The notes below the pieces were generated by a model. It was not told where the DNA came from. It saw nothing but the letters and a program-made list of their open reading frames with translations, and did not search any database. The position numbers and the translations under genes are program-made. Shown piece by piece: positions 9,623-17,314 of a stretch of 64,000 nucleotides of DNA; within the stretch, counting starts at the first letter, position 1, and every line of letters begins with the position of its first letter. Source of the DNA: Candidatus Ideonella esbjergensis (lineage in GTDB: Bacteria > Pseudomonadota > Gammaproteobacteria > Burkholderiales > Burkholderiaceae_C); the NCBI GenBank assembly GCA_016710065.1, contig JADJLP010000010.1:186001-250000 (forward strand). The letters run 5' to 3'.

Positions 9623-10170
9623 TCTTCTGGACCTCCGTCAACCGTGTCAGCCGGCACCTTGGATGCGGCCGGGTCGCCTTTGCCTCGGCGACCCTTGAAA
9701 TCAAGCACCGGCACCAGCCGGGCTTCGCGAACTTCGTCGAAGGCAAAGTCGAGCACCTGCTCCACCTTGTCGTCGCTGAAAACCAATTGCCAAGCCGTGC
9801 CGCTGCCCGTGGACTGCAACAGACCCTGGTATTTCTTGCGCCCCTGGAACGGCAGCTTCAGTGTGATCAGCACTTGCTGACCCACAAACCTGGCGTAATT
9901 CTCGGGTGTCTTGAGGGGCCGATCCAGCCCGGGCGAAGACACCTCCAGCCGCGCGTAATCGACGTTTTCAACTTCCAGCACATGCTGGAGCTGACGCGTG
10001 ACCGCTTCGCAGTCTTCAACGGTGACAAACTCGTGCTCGCCAGTCAGGTAGGCGCGGCCTGGAATGCGGTCTATCGAGACACGCAACAACCCGGCTGCCG
10101 AACGTTCGACATCCACGAGTTCATAGTCCATACCGGTTACCGTGCCCTCTATGGCTTGCATCCAGCTCAT
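9619..10170 (-). CDS. rimP: Ribosome maturation factor RimP
   Basis: 183 residues; typical N-terminal alpha/beta domain ('GMDYELVDVE', 'LRVSIDR') followed by the SH3-like C-terminal domain ('ISSPGLDRPLK'-type sequence present as 'VSSPGLDRPLKTPE'). RimP helps assemble the 30S head. The last 25 residues form a charged tail beyond the family's usual end. First gene of the rimP-nusA-infB operon; the ATG at 10170 has AAGAG just upstream. The promoter and leader hairpin lie in the 190-nt divergent gap with fabI. Confidence 0.95.
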   Translation of the reverse strand: MSWMQAIEGTVTGMDYELVDVERSAAGLLRVSIDRIPGRAYLTGEHEFVTVEDCEAVTRQLQHVLEVENVDYARLEVSSPGLDRPLKTPENYARFVGQQVLITLKLPFQGRKKYQGLLQSTGSGTAWQLVFSDDKVEQVLDFAFDEVREARLVPVLDFKGRRGKGDPAASKVPADTVDGGPEE

Positions 10171-10207
10171 CAGCTCTTGAAAACCTTTGATCTAAAAAGA
10201 GTCACGC

Positions 10208-10237
10208 AAAAAAAATGGGCTGGATGAATCCGCCCAC
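10208..10237 (-). terminator. Intrinsic terminator/attenuator in the rimP-nusA-infB leader
   Basis: Read on the minus strand: TGGGCGGA, short loop, TCC(A)GCCCA, then eight consecutive T. It lies between the predicted promoter (-10 at 10262-10267) and the rimP start (10170), with no gene upstream on this strand that it could serve. It therefore looks like a premature terminator inside the operon leader, suited to autoregulation by NusA. Confidence 0.7.
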
Positions 10238-10261
10238 TGATGGAATTCTAGCGAAGCTGGG

Positions 10262-10291
10262 ATTGTAGCCTTCTTACAGGGTTTGCGACAA
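10262..10291 (-). promoter_or_regulatory. Predicted sigma-70 promoter of the rimP operon
   Basis: On the minus strand: -35 TTGTCG (10286-10291), 18-bp spacer, -10 TACAAT (10262-10267). Start of transcription would fall near 10254, about 17 nt before the leader hairpin. The gap is shared with the divergent fabI promoter, for which I see no clear boxes. Confidence 0.6.
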
Positions 10292-10361
10292 GCCGTAGCT
10301 GCCAAAGACGCCGTGTCCATGCGAAAATCTGACCATCCAAGACACAGTTTCAGGAGCCAAG

Positions 10362-11150
10362 ATGGGTTTTCTCGCCGGCAAGCGTTTGTTGATCACGGGG
10401 CTGCTCAACAACCGGTCCATTGCCTATGGCATTGCCAAAGCCTGCCACCGTGAAGGAGCCGAGTTGGCGTTCAGCTACCAGGGCGAGCGTTTCAAGGATC
10501 GCGTCACTGAGTTTGCAGCCGAGTTTGGCTCCAAGCTGGTGGTGGAACTTGACGTCAGCAGTGACGAACAGATAGAAGCCGCCATTAAGCAACTGGCAGA
10601 CGCCTGGGGCCAATTCGATGGCTTCGTGCACGCCATCGCCTTCGCCCCGCGCGAGTCCATCGGCGGAGACTTTCTGGATGGCCTGACGCGCGAGAACTTC
10701 CGCGTCGCCCATGACATCTCGGCCTACAGTTTCCCGGCCATGGCCAAGGCTGCTCTGCCCTACTTGCGCGACAAATCATCGCTGGTGACCATGTCTTACC
10801 TGGGCGCCGCCCGCCGCGTGCCCGACTACAACACCATGGGCCTGGCCAAGGCCTCGCTGGAAGCCAGCGTGCGCTACCTGGCTGATTCTCTGGGCCCGCG
10901 CGGCATACGGGTGAACGGCGTCTCTGCCGGCCCCATCAAAACGCTGGCCGCCTCGGGCATCGCCAACTTTGGCAAGAAGCTCACCCAATTTGCTGCCAAC
11001 GCCCCCATCCGCCGCAACATCACGGTCGACGATGTGGGCAATGCCACGGCCTTTCTGCTGTCTGACCTGGCTTCGGGCATCTGCGCTGAAACCGTGTACG
11101 TGGACGGTGGCTTCAGCCACATGGTGACGGCCGCCACCGACAACGAGTGA
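10362..11150 (+). CDS. fabI: Enoyl-[acyl-carrier-protein] reductase (NADH) FabI
   Basis: 262 residues, the same length as Escherichia coli FabI, and with the active-site residues at the same numbers: Y146 ('MSYLGA'), Y156 and K163 ('DYNTMGLAK'). The N-terminal Rossmann motif is 'LITGLLNNRSIAYGIA', the divergent FabI form of the nucleotide-binding loop. It catalyses the last, NADH-dependent reduction in each fatty-acid elongation cycle. AGGAG lies seven bases before the ATG. Single gene, divergent from the rimP operon; a perfect 9-bp hairpin follows the stop. Confidence 0.97.
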   Translation: MGFLAGKRLLITGLLNNRSIAYGIAKACHREGAELAFSYQGERFKDRVTEFAAEFGSKLVVELDVSSDEQIEAAIKQLADAWGQFDGFVHAIAFAPRESIGGDFLDGLTRENFRVAHDISAYSFPAMAKAALPYLRDKSSLVTMSYLGAARRVPDYNTMGLAKASLEASVRYLADSLGPRGIRVNGVSAGPIKTLAASGIANFGKKLTQFAANAPIRRNITVDDVGNATAFLLSDLASGICAETVYVDGGFSHMVTAATDNE

Positions 11151-11155
11151 CCCGC

Positions 11156-11176
11156 TCGCACGGCTCAGCCGTGCGA
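11156..11176 (+). terminator. Hairpin between convergent fabI and GGDEF genes
   Basis: Perfect 9-bp inverted repeat (TCGCACGGC / GCCGTGCGA) with a 3-nt loop, 6 nt after the fabI stop and overlapping the last codons of the convergent gene. No T-run; probably a shared 3'-end hairpin. Confidence 0.45.
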
Positions 11177-12085
11177 CACCACCACGCGGTTGCGGCCGAT
11201 TTGCTTGGCTTGCGTGAGGGCCTTGTCCGCCCTGGCGATGGCCGCATCCAGAGGCTCATGGGCCTCCACCTCCGAGATGCCAATGCTGACGGTCAGCGGC
11301 AGCACCTCGCCAGTGCCGGCAACCCGCAATGTGGCGGCCTGCACCAAGGCCCTCAGGCGTTCGCCCACCATGCGCACGGTCGTGGCATCGCCGCCGGCCA
11401 GCAGGGCAATGAATTGGTCACCGCCCCACCTCGCCAGCAGATCCCTTTCGCGCAGGCCGTGCTGCAGCGCCGTGGCCACGGTGCCCAAGACTTGGTCGCC
11501 GGTGACATTGCCATGGTGGTCATTGATGGGTTTGAGGTGATCGACACCCACGATGAGCAGGCCCGTGCCAGCCGGGTGCCTGCCTCGCCGGGCCCGCGCC
11601 AACAAGCCCTCGGCCCCGTCGAACCAACTGCGGCGGTTGAGCAAGCCCGTGAGCAAATCCGTGGCCACAGAACGCTGCAACCGAACCTGCATGGAAATGA
11701 ACTGACGGGCGTAAGTGAACGCCATCGCACCCAGCAGCAGCAGGCCCATGGAAGCGTTGACGCGATACATCACCTGGGCCACCTCGCCTGGCAGTTCCCA
11801 GACCGGCAGCAAGGCGTCCAGCAACAGATAGGCCGCAACAGCCAGAACGATGGCGACGATCCTGGACGGTGCCCGCAGGTGCGGTTGCAGTGCCAGCACT
11901 GGCGGCACAACCATCAGATAGTGCTGAAAGCCGGCCTGACGGCCCATCAGCGCGACGCCCAGGACCCCCAGAACACCGGCGCCCAAAGCCACTGCGTTGA
12001 ACAAGCCCAGAGACGCACCTTTCCCCATGTGGGCATCAGAGCCCAAGCGTAGCGGCCTGGAAGGCCGGGGGCGAGACTCATCCAT
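11165..12085 (-). CDS. Membrane-bound GGDEF-domain protein with degenerate active site
   Basis: 306 residues: about five or six hydrophobic helices (residues 23-130) followed by a GGDEF domain (135-306). The signature is 'GGDQF' (221-225), with glutamine in place of the catalytic glutamate. Aligned to PleD, the metal-binding aspartate of the 'DxD' strand is glycine here (G180 in 'GVDHLKPIN'). Guanine-contact residues N188 and D197 are kept, as is the inhibitory-site motif RxxD (R212-D215), five residues before the signature. The protein probably cannot make c-di-GMP but could still bind it or GTP. No EAL domain and no recognised sensory domain. Single gene between fabI (convergent) and the decarboxylase (same strand, 96 nt). 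Confidence 0.88.
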   Translation of the reverse strand: MDESRPRPSRPLRLGSDAHMGKGASLGLFNAVALGAGVLGVLGVALMGRQAGFQHYLMVVPPVLALQPHLRAPSRIVAIVLAVAAYLLLDALLPVWELPGEVAQVMYRVNASMGLLLLGAMAFTYARQFISMQVRLQRSVATDLLTGLLNRRSWFDGAEGLLARARRGRHPAGTGLLIVGVDHLKPINDHHGNVTGDQVLGTVATALQHGLRERDLLARWGGDQFIALLAGGDATTVRMVGERLRALVQAATLRVAGTGEVLPLTVSIGISEVEAHEPLDAAIARADKALTQAKQIGRNRVVVSHG

Positions 12086-12181
12086 GAAATCGGGCGCGGC
12101 GGCGGTGCGTTCGCCCAGTATCGGCTGATCGCTAGCCGACTTGAACCCCGCTGTAACCCGCTGAAACCTGGGCTTGCTGGC

Positions 12182-14455
12182 TCAATTCGGCTGGGGTTCG
12201 TCGCGCACGCAGTCGACGTAGTAGCGCTTCTTGCCACTGCCGTCGTCTTCCGCCACCAGGCCGTGCACATCGGCACCGAAGCCTGGGAAGGCGGCGTTGA
12301 ACTCGCGGGTGAAGCGCAGGTAGTCGACGATGCGCTTGTTGAAGCGTTCGCCCGGGATCAGCAGCGGGATGCCCGGCGGGTACGGCGTGAGCAGCGCTGT
12401 TGTCACACGGCCCTCCAGCGCATCAATGTCCACCCGCTCCGTCTTGCGATGGGCAATGTAGGCATAGGCGTCACTGGGCTTCATGGCCGGCTCCAGCTCC
12501 GAGAGGTAGACCTCGGTGGTGAGCCTGGCAATGTCGCCCTGGGCGTAGGCCTCGTGAATGGCCTGGCACAAATCCTTCAGGCCCATGCGCTCGTAGCGCG
12601 GATGGGCGGCGCAGAACTCGGGCAGGATGCGCCACAGGGGCTGGTTGCGGTCGTAGTCGTCCTTGAACTGCTGCATGGCCGTGAGCAGCGTGTTCCAGCG
12701 GCCCTTGGTGATGCCGATGGTGAACATGATGAAGAACGAGTACAGGCCCGTCTTCTCCACCACCACGCCGTGCTCGGCCAGGTACTTGGTGACGATGGAC
12801 GCCGGGATGCCGGTCTTGGCAAACTTGCCCGACACATCCAGCCCAGGCGTGATGAGCGTGGACTTGATCGGGTCCAGCATGTTGAAGCCGCTGGCCAGCT
12901 TGCCAAAGCCATGCCAGGTCTCGTTGGCCTGCAGAATCCAGTCGGCCGGTTGGCCGATGCTCTCCTCGGTTAGGCGATCCGGGCCCCAGACCTGGAACCA
13001 CCAGTCCTGGTCGTACTCGGCGTCCACCTTGCGCATGGCGCGGCGAAAGTCCAGCGCCTCGCGGATGCTTTCTTCCACCAGCGCCGTGCCACCGGGCGGC
13101 TCCATCATGGCCGCCGCAACATCGCACGAGGCGATGATGGCGTATTGCGGCGAGGTGGAGGTGTGCATCAGGTAAGCCTCGTTGAAGAGGTGCCGGTCGA
13201 GCTGCACGGTTTGAGAGTCCTGCACCAGCACCTGCGAAGCCTGGCTAATGCCGGCCAGCAGCTTGTGGGTGGACTGTGTGGCGTACACCATGGCCTGCTT
13301 GGGCCGCACACGGTTCTTGCCCATGGCGTGGAAGTTGCCATAGAACTTGTGGAAAGCGGCGTGCGGAAGCCAGGCTTCGTCGAAGTGGATGGTGTCGACC
13401 CAGCCGTCCAGCTTGGCCTTGATGGTCTCGGTGTTGTAGAGCACGCCGTCATAGGTGCTCTGGGTCACCGTCAGGATCTTCGGCCGCACCTTCTTGGCGT
13501 CCACATGCTTGAGCAGCGGATGCTTGGCGATCTTCTTCTGGATCGAGGCCTTGCTGAACTCGCTCTCGGGAATGGGGCCAATGATGCCGAAATGATTGCG
13601 CGTGGGGGTGAGGAATACCGGCACTGCGCCCGTCATGATGATGCTGTGCAGGATGGACTTGTGGCAGTTGCGGTCCACCAGCACCACGTCGCCCGGTGCC
13701 ACCGTGTGGTGCCAGACCATCTTGTTGCTGGTGCTGGTGCCGTTGGTGACGAAGAAGCAGTGGTCGGCATTGAAGATGCGCGCCGCGTTCTTCTCGCTCG
13801 CCGCCACCGGGCCGGTGTGGTCCAGCAACTGGCCCAGCTCCTCCACGGCGTTGCACACGTCGGCGCGCAGCATGTTTTCACCGAAGAACTGGTGGAACAT
13901 GCGCCCAATGGGGCTCTTCAAAAAGGCCACGCCACCCGAATGGCCCGGGCAATGCCACGAATAGGAGCCGTCCTGGGCATAGTCCATCAAGGCGCTGAAG
14001 AACGGCGGCGCCAGGCCATCGAGGTAGCTCTTTGCCTCGCGGATGATGTGGCGGGCCACGAACTCCGGCGTGTCCTCGAACATGTGGATGAAACCGTGCA
14101 GTTCGCGCAGGATGTCGTTGGGGATGTGCTGACTGGTGCGCGTCTCGCCGTACAGGTAGATGGGGATGTCGGCGTTGCGAAACCGGATCTCGGTGATGAA
14201 GTTGCGCAGGTTCAATACCGCCGGGTCCAGTTCGGGGCCGGGGGTGAACTCTTCATCGTCGATGGACAGGATGAAGGCACTGGCCCGGCTTTGCTGCTGA
14301 GCGAACTGAGACAGGTCGCCATAGCTCGTCACCCCCACCACTTCGAAGCCTTCCTTCACTATGGCGTCCGCCAGCGCACGAATGCCCAGACCCGAGGTGT
14401 TCTCGGAACGGTAGTCCTCGTCAATGATGACGACGGGGAAATTGAAACGCTGCAT
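12182..14455 (-). CDS. Arginine/lysine/ornithine decarboxylase (AdiA type)
   Basis: 757 residues, a fold-type I PLP enzyme of the Orn/Lys/Arg decarboxylase group. Start chosen at 14455 ('MQRFNFPVVIIDED'), where the response-regulator-like N-terminal wing domain begins; the frame is open 69 codons further but that extension has no family character. The PLP lysine is K398 in 'STHKLLAGISQ'; the phosphate/PLP-binding region includes 'VTNGTSTSNK' and 'HFDEAW'. Enzymes of this group give polyamines or consume protons in acid stress. Close to proteins annotated as arginine decarboxylase in Burkholderia, but substrate choice between arginine, lysine and ornithine cannot be settled here. No antiporter gene is adjacent, which argues against a simple acid-resistance pair. 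Confidence 0.92.
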   Translation of the reverse strand: MQRFNFPVVIIDEDYRSENTSGLGIRALADAIVKEGFEVVGVTSYGDLSQFAQQQSRASAFILSIDDEEFTPGPELDPAVLNLRNFITEIRFRNADIPIYLYGETRTSQHIPNDILRELHGFIHMFEDTPEFVARHIIREAKSYLDGLAPPFFSALMDYAQDGSYSWHCPGHSGGVAFLKSPIGRMFHQFFGENMLRADVCNAVEELGQLLDHTGPVAASEKNAARIFNADHCFFVTNGTSTSNKMVWHHTVAPGDVVLVDRNCHKSILHSIIMTGAVPVFLTPTRNHFGIIGPIPESEFSKASIQKKIAKHPLLKHVDAKKVRPKILTVTQSTYDGVLYNTETIKAKLDGWVDTIHFDEAWLPHAAFHKFYGNFHAMGKNRVRPKQAMVYATQSTHKLLAGISQASQVLVQDSQTVQLDRHLFNEAYLMHTSTSPQYAIIASCDVAAAMMEPPGGTALVEESIREALDFRRAMRKVDAEYDQDWWFQVWGPDRLTEESIGQPADWILQANETWHGFGKLASGFNMLDPIKSTLITPGLDVSGKFAKTGIPASIVTKYLAEHGVVVEKTGLYSFFIMFTIGITKGRWNTLLTAMQQFKDDYDRNQPLWRILPEFCAAHPRYERMGLKDLCQAIHEAYAQGDIARLTTEVYLSELEPAMKPSDAYAYIAHRKTERVDIDALEGRVTTALLTPYPPGIPLLIPGERFNKRIVDYLRFTREFNAAFPGFGADVHGLVAEDDGSGKKRYYVDCVRDEPQPN

Positions 14456-14588
14456 GGCGGCTCCGGACGGTCTGTCGGGCGAGGAAAACGCGAAGCGCGA
14501 AGTGTAGGGGCTATGGGTGACGGGTTCGGCAATTCGGGCTGCCCGATGGCTACACTGCAACAGTGTTGCGCAGATGACGGGATTCCCC

Positions 14589-15026
14589 ATGGATTGGAAC
14601 GCCTCGACGCTCTGGTGGCTGACTGCTGGCGCCTTGGTGCTGGCCGAATTGGTCACAGGCACCTTTTACCTGCTGATGCTGGCCCTGGGCGCGGCCGCTG
14701 CGGCCTTGGCAGCGGCGGCCGGAGGCGGGTTCACGGCCCAGTTACTGGCGGCGGCCTTGGTGGGCGGTGGCGCCGTGGTGGGCTGGCACCGTCGCCGAGG
14801 CGCTAGTTCCAACGGCACAGAAACGGCCTCCAACCGCAACGTCAATCTGGACGTGGGTGAGCGGGTTCAGGTCGCTGCCTGGGGGGCCGACGGCCGCACC
14901 CAGGTGCAGTACCGCGGCTCCAACTGGGCAGCGGTCTTTCGCGGCATAGGGGCGCCCGCACCGGGTGAATACCTGATTATTGCTGTCGAGTCCAACCATC
15001 TGGTGCTGGCGCCACACGCAGGCTGA
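14589..15026 (+). CDS. NfeD-family membrane protein (short form)
   Basis: 145 residues. Start taken at 14589 ('MDWNASTLWW'), because the hydrophobic domain begins there; an ATG at 14574 is also in frame. Two or three membrane helices (residues 8-60) with Ala/Gly-rich packing precede a C-terminal OB-fold domain ('GERVQVAAWGADGRTQVQYRGSNW'-like in part). This short NfeD has no ClpP-type protease domain and is normally encoded beside an SPFH/stomatin partner, which is exactly the next gene (32 nt). The pair is thought to organise or support membrane protein quality control. Divergent from the decarboxylase gene with 133 nt between. Confidence 0.88.
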   Translation: MDWNASTLWWLTAGALVLAELVTGTFYLLMLALGAAAAALAAAAGGGFTAQLLAAALVGGGAVVGWHRRRGASSNGTETASNRNVNLDVGERVQVAAWGADGRTQVQYRGSNWAAVFRGIGAPAPGEYLIIAVESNHLVLAPHAG

Positions 15027-15058
15027 CACCACCTTCAGTCACCCAAGGGAAGCAAAAA

Positions 15059-15979
15059 GTGGAAATCATTTCGGTCGTCGTCTTCGTCATCGTGGTGCTG
15101 TTCGTGGTTCGCTCGGTCAAGGTGGTGCCGCAGCAGCACGCCTGGGTGGTGGAGCGGTTGGGCAAGTACCACGCCACGCTGGCACCTGGCCTGAACTTCC
15201 TGGTGCCCTTCGTGGACAGGCTGGCCTACCAGCATTCGCTGAAAGAAATCCCGCTCGACGTGCCGCCGCAGGTCTGCATCACCCGCGACAACACCCAATT
15301 GCAGGTGGACGGCATCCTGTACTTCCAGGTCACCGACCCGATGCGGGCCAGCTATGGCTCCAGCAACTACGTCACAGCCATCACGCAACTGGCCCAGACC
15401 ATGCTGCGCAGCGTGATCGGCAAGATGGAACTCGACAAGACCTTCGAGGAGCGCGAAAGCATCAACGGCCAGGTGGTGAGCGCGCTGGACGAAGCCGCCA
15501 GCAACTGGGGTGTGAAGGTGCTGCGCTACGAGATCAAGGACCTGACGCCACCTGCCGAGATCCTGCGCTCCATGCAGCAGCAGATCACGGCCGAACGTGA
15601 AAAACGCGCCCTGATCGCCGCCTCCGAGGGTCGCAAGCAGGAGCAGATCAACATCGCCACCGGTGAGCGCGAATCGTCCATCGCAAGATCCGAGGGTGAA
15701 AAGCAGGCCGAGATCAACAAGGCACAGGGCCAGGCGGCCGCCATCACCACGGTGGCCGATGCCACGGCCGATGCGATCCGCAAGATTGCGGCCGCTATCC
15801 AGCAGCCCGGCGGCGAGCAGGCGGTGCAACTCAAGGTGGCCGAGAAAGCCGTGGAGGCCTATGCGCAGCTGGCCCAGAAGAACAACACCATGATCGTGCC
15901 GGGCAACATGAGCGAGGTAGCCGGATTGGTCGGCAGCGCGATGGCATTGATCAAGGCCACCGGGCAAAACCCGCGCTGA
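15059..15979 (+). CDS. SPFH/stomatin-like (paraslipin) protein
   Basis: 306 residues from a GTG at 15059 that has AAGGGA nine bases upstream. One N-terminal membrane helix (residues 3-18), then the SPFH (band 7) domain with 'VPQQHAWVVERLGKYHATL', then a long Ala/Glu coiled coil (about 175-240) and a C-terminal amphipathic part. Same layout as bacterial stomatin/QmcA paralogues. These oligomerise at the inner membrane and are partners of NfeD proteins; here the NfeD gene lies directly upstream, so the two probably form one operon. Precise client unknown. Confidence 0.92.
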   Translation: MEIISVVVFVIVVLFVVRSVKVVPQQHAWVVERLGKYHATLAPGLNFLVPFVDRLAYQHSLKEIPLDVPPQVCITRDNTQLQVDGILYFQVTDPMRASYGSSNYVTAITQLAQTMLRSVIGKMELDKTFEERESINGQVVSALDEAASNWGVKVLRYEIKDLTPPAEILRSMQQQITAEREKRALIAASEGRKQEQINIATGERESSIARSEGEKQAEINKAQGQAAAITTVADATADAIRKIAAAIQQPGGEQAVQLKVAEKAVEAYAQLAQKNNTMIVPGNMSEVAGLVGSAMALIKATGQNPR

Positions 15980-16008
15980 GGCGCGGCAGAAGCGGCCGAA
16001 ACCTCGGC

Positions 16009-16014
16009 TAGAAT
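16009..16014 (+). promoter_or_regulatory. Likely -10 box of tRNA-Ser
   Basis: TAGAAT located 16 bases before the tRNA 5' end. The same hexamer precedes tRNA-Arg at 55605-55610. No convincing -35 box is seen, so confidence is limited. Confidence 0.4.
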
Positions 16015-16030
16015 CATCGGCTGCCCATAC

Positions 16031-16120
16031 GGAGGGGTGGATGAGCGGTTTAAGTCGCACGCCTGGAAAGCGTGTGTGGGTTAATCCCCACCGCGGGTTC
16101 GAATCCCGCCCCCTCCGCCA
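16031..16120 (+). tRNA. tRNA-Ser (anticodon GGA)
   Basis: 90 nt with a seven-base acceptor stem (GGAGGGG paired with CCCCTCC), encoded CCA, anticodon stem CACGC/GCGTG, loop CTGGAAA giving anticodon GGA at 16065-16067, the long variable arm of serine tRNAs, and a TTCGAAT T-loop. Reads UCC and UCU codons. It lies 51 nt after the SPFH gene and is followed by an intrinsic terminator. No integrase or attachment-site duplication is visible next to it. Confidence 0.97.
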
Positions 16121-16150
16121 GAGAGCATGGCAGTCCAAAGCCACGAACGA

Positions 16151-16175
16151 AAAGGCCCCGCATGCGGGGCCTTTT
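16151..16175 (+). terminator. Intrinsic terminator after tRNA-Ser
   Basis: AAAGGCCCCG, CATG loop, CGGGGCCTTT followed by further T residues: a textbook stem plus T-run, 30 nt downstream of the tRNA 3' end. Confidence 0.9.
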
Positions 16176-16199
16176 TCTTAGGCATGGCTCACTGAGCGC

Positions 16200-16610
16200 T
16201 CAGCGCTCAGGTATGGGCATGGCCTTGAGCATCGCCAGGAACGAACCCGATCCACGGATGTGCACACCAATGCCATGGAGCGTGCCGCTGGCATTGGGAA
16301 CGGCACGCTCCAGTTCCTCGCCCTTGAGCGCACGGCACCAAGCCACGGTGGCCACGAACTCCAGTTTCACCCCATTGGTCTTCACCAGTATCGCCACCTC
16401 TTGTCCTACCGGCATGGGCTGGCGTGTGGCCAAGCCTGCACCATTGGGCGACACGTCAAACAGCGCCACCACGAGGTTGTCGCCCTGCCCTTCGATCCTC
16501 AGCAGGATCTCATCGCCCACCTTGCGCTTCCAGGCATACCGCAGTTCCCTGCGAGCATCGGGCCTGGTGAACGTGGCCGGGTTCTTGGCGATCAGATCTC
16601 TGGCGGACAT
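16200..16610 (-). CDS. PilZ-domain protein
   Basis: 136 residues from the ATG at 16610, which has AGAGG six bases upstream; a GTG 23 codons further out lacks such a site. It carries both PilZ c-di-GMP signatures: R20xxxR24 ('RRELR') and D52xSxxG57 ('DVSPNG'). No other domain is seen. Single-domain PilZ proteins are c-di-GMP receptors that act on motility, pili or exopolysaccharide machinery. It is divergent from the type II-like secretion operon (236 nt gap), so it could act on that apparatus, but this is only positional. The gap 16611-16846 should hold both promoters; I see no certain boxes. Confidence 0.87.
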   Translation of the reverse strand: MSARDLIAKNPATFTRPDARRELRYAWKRKVGDEILLRIEGQGDNLVVALFDVSPNGAGLATRQPMPVGQEVAILVKTNGVKLEFVATVAWCRALKGEELERAVPNASGTLHGIGVHIRGSGSFLAMLKAMPIPER

Positions 16611-16846
16611 GGGAACCTCTGAGTTTCGGACGATGCGCTTGGCATCGTGGGCCGAGTCGCCGTTGTGTGTCACCCACACATGTCCAGCCCAGCCCTTGGG
16701 ATCGAAGTATCAACCCCCAGGCGCCTGCCTACAAGCGCACAACAGAGGGGGATAGGCCCCTCTCATCCGGGTCACAGCGGGTCATAACAGAATAGACTGG
16801 CCACGTTGCGGTTGTATCGTCCGCGCCATGCCTCCCTTGGGAGTTT

Positions 16847-17314
16847 GTGTCAGTAAAAAACGGGCCCGCATCCATGCCATTAGGTTTGAAGCCTTCCAGT
16901 CCTCGCAAAAGCGCCAGCGCCGGTTTCACCCTGCTTGAATTGCTGGTGGTGATGGTGATCATCGGCCTGCTCGCCGGCATCGTGGCGCCGCAGTACTTTG
17001 CGCAATTGGGCAAGAGCAACGCCAAGGTCGCGAAAGCCCAGATCGAGTCCTTCAGCCAGGCCCTTGACCAGTACCGCCTAGACGTGGGCCGCTACCCCAC
17101 CACCGAGCAAGGTTTGGCCGCCTTGCGCGCGGCCCCTGCGGGCGTGCCCAAGTGGCAAGGGCCCTATCTCAAGCGCGACATTCCGGCCGACCCCTGGAGC
17201 AACGCCTACCAGTACCAGGCGCCTGGCCAGCACGGCGAATTCGATCTGCAAAGCTACGGCTCCGACGGTCAACCCGGCGGCGAAGGCGAAGCCGCAGACG
17301 TGGTGTCCTGGTGA
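16847..17314 (+). CDS. gspG: Type II secretion major pseudopilin GspG
   Basis: 155 residues from a GTG at 16847 with GGGAG four bases upstream; an ATG at 16874 would remove nine residues. Class III prepilin leader ends at G26 before F27, with the conserved glutamate at +5 (E31) and a hydrophobic helix. The C-terminal part has the GspG pattern: 'YRLDVGRYPTTEQGLAAL', 'WQGPYLKRDIPADPW', 'YGSDGQPGGEGEAADV', the last being the calcium-binding loop of major pseudopilins. Cleaved by a prepilin peptidase not encoded nearby. First gene of an eleven-gene operon; its TGA overlaps the GTG of gspF. Confidence 0.95.
   Translation: MSVKNGPASMPLGLKPSSPRKSASAGFTLLELLVVMVIIGLLAGIVAPQYFAQLGKSNAKVAKAQIESFSQALDQYRLDVGRYPTTEQGLAALRAAPAGVPKWQGPYLKRDIPADPWSNAYQYQAPGQHGEFDLQSYGSDGQPGGEGEAADVVSW

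Noticed and set aside
11165..12085. Active diguanylate cyclase
   Set aside because: The catalytic Glu of the signature and the first metal-binding Asp are both replaced (Q224 and G180), so a synthase call is not supported.
14456..14662. 69-residue N-terminal extension of the decarboxylase
   Set aside because: The family N-terminus begins at 14455; the extension reads as non-coding and overlaps the divergent promoter region.
16031..16120. tRNA-Ser as an integration site of a genomic island
   Set aside because: No integrase gene, no direct repeat of the tRNA 3' end and no change in gene style were found downstream within the window.
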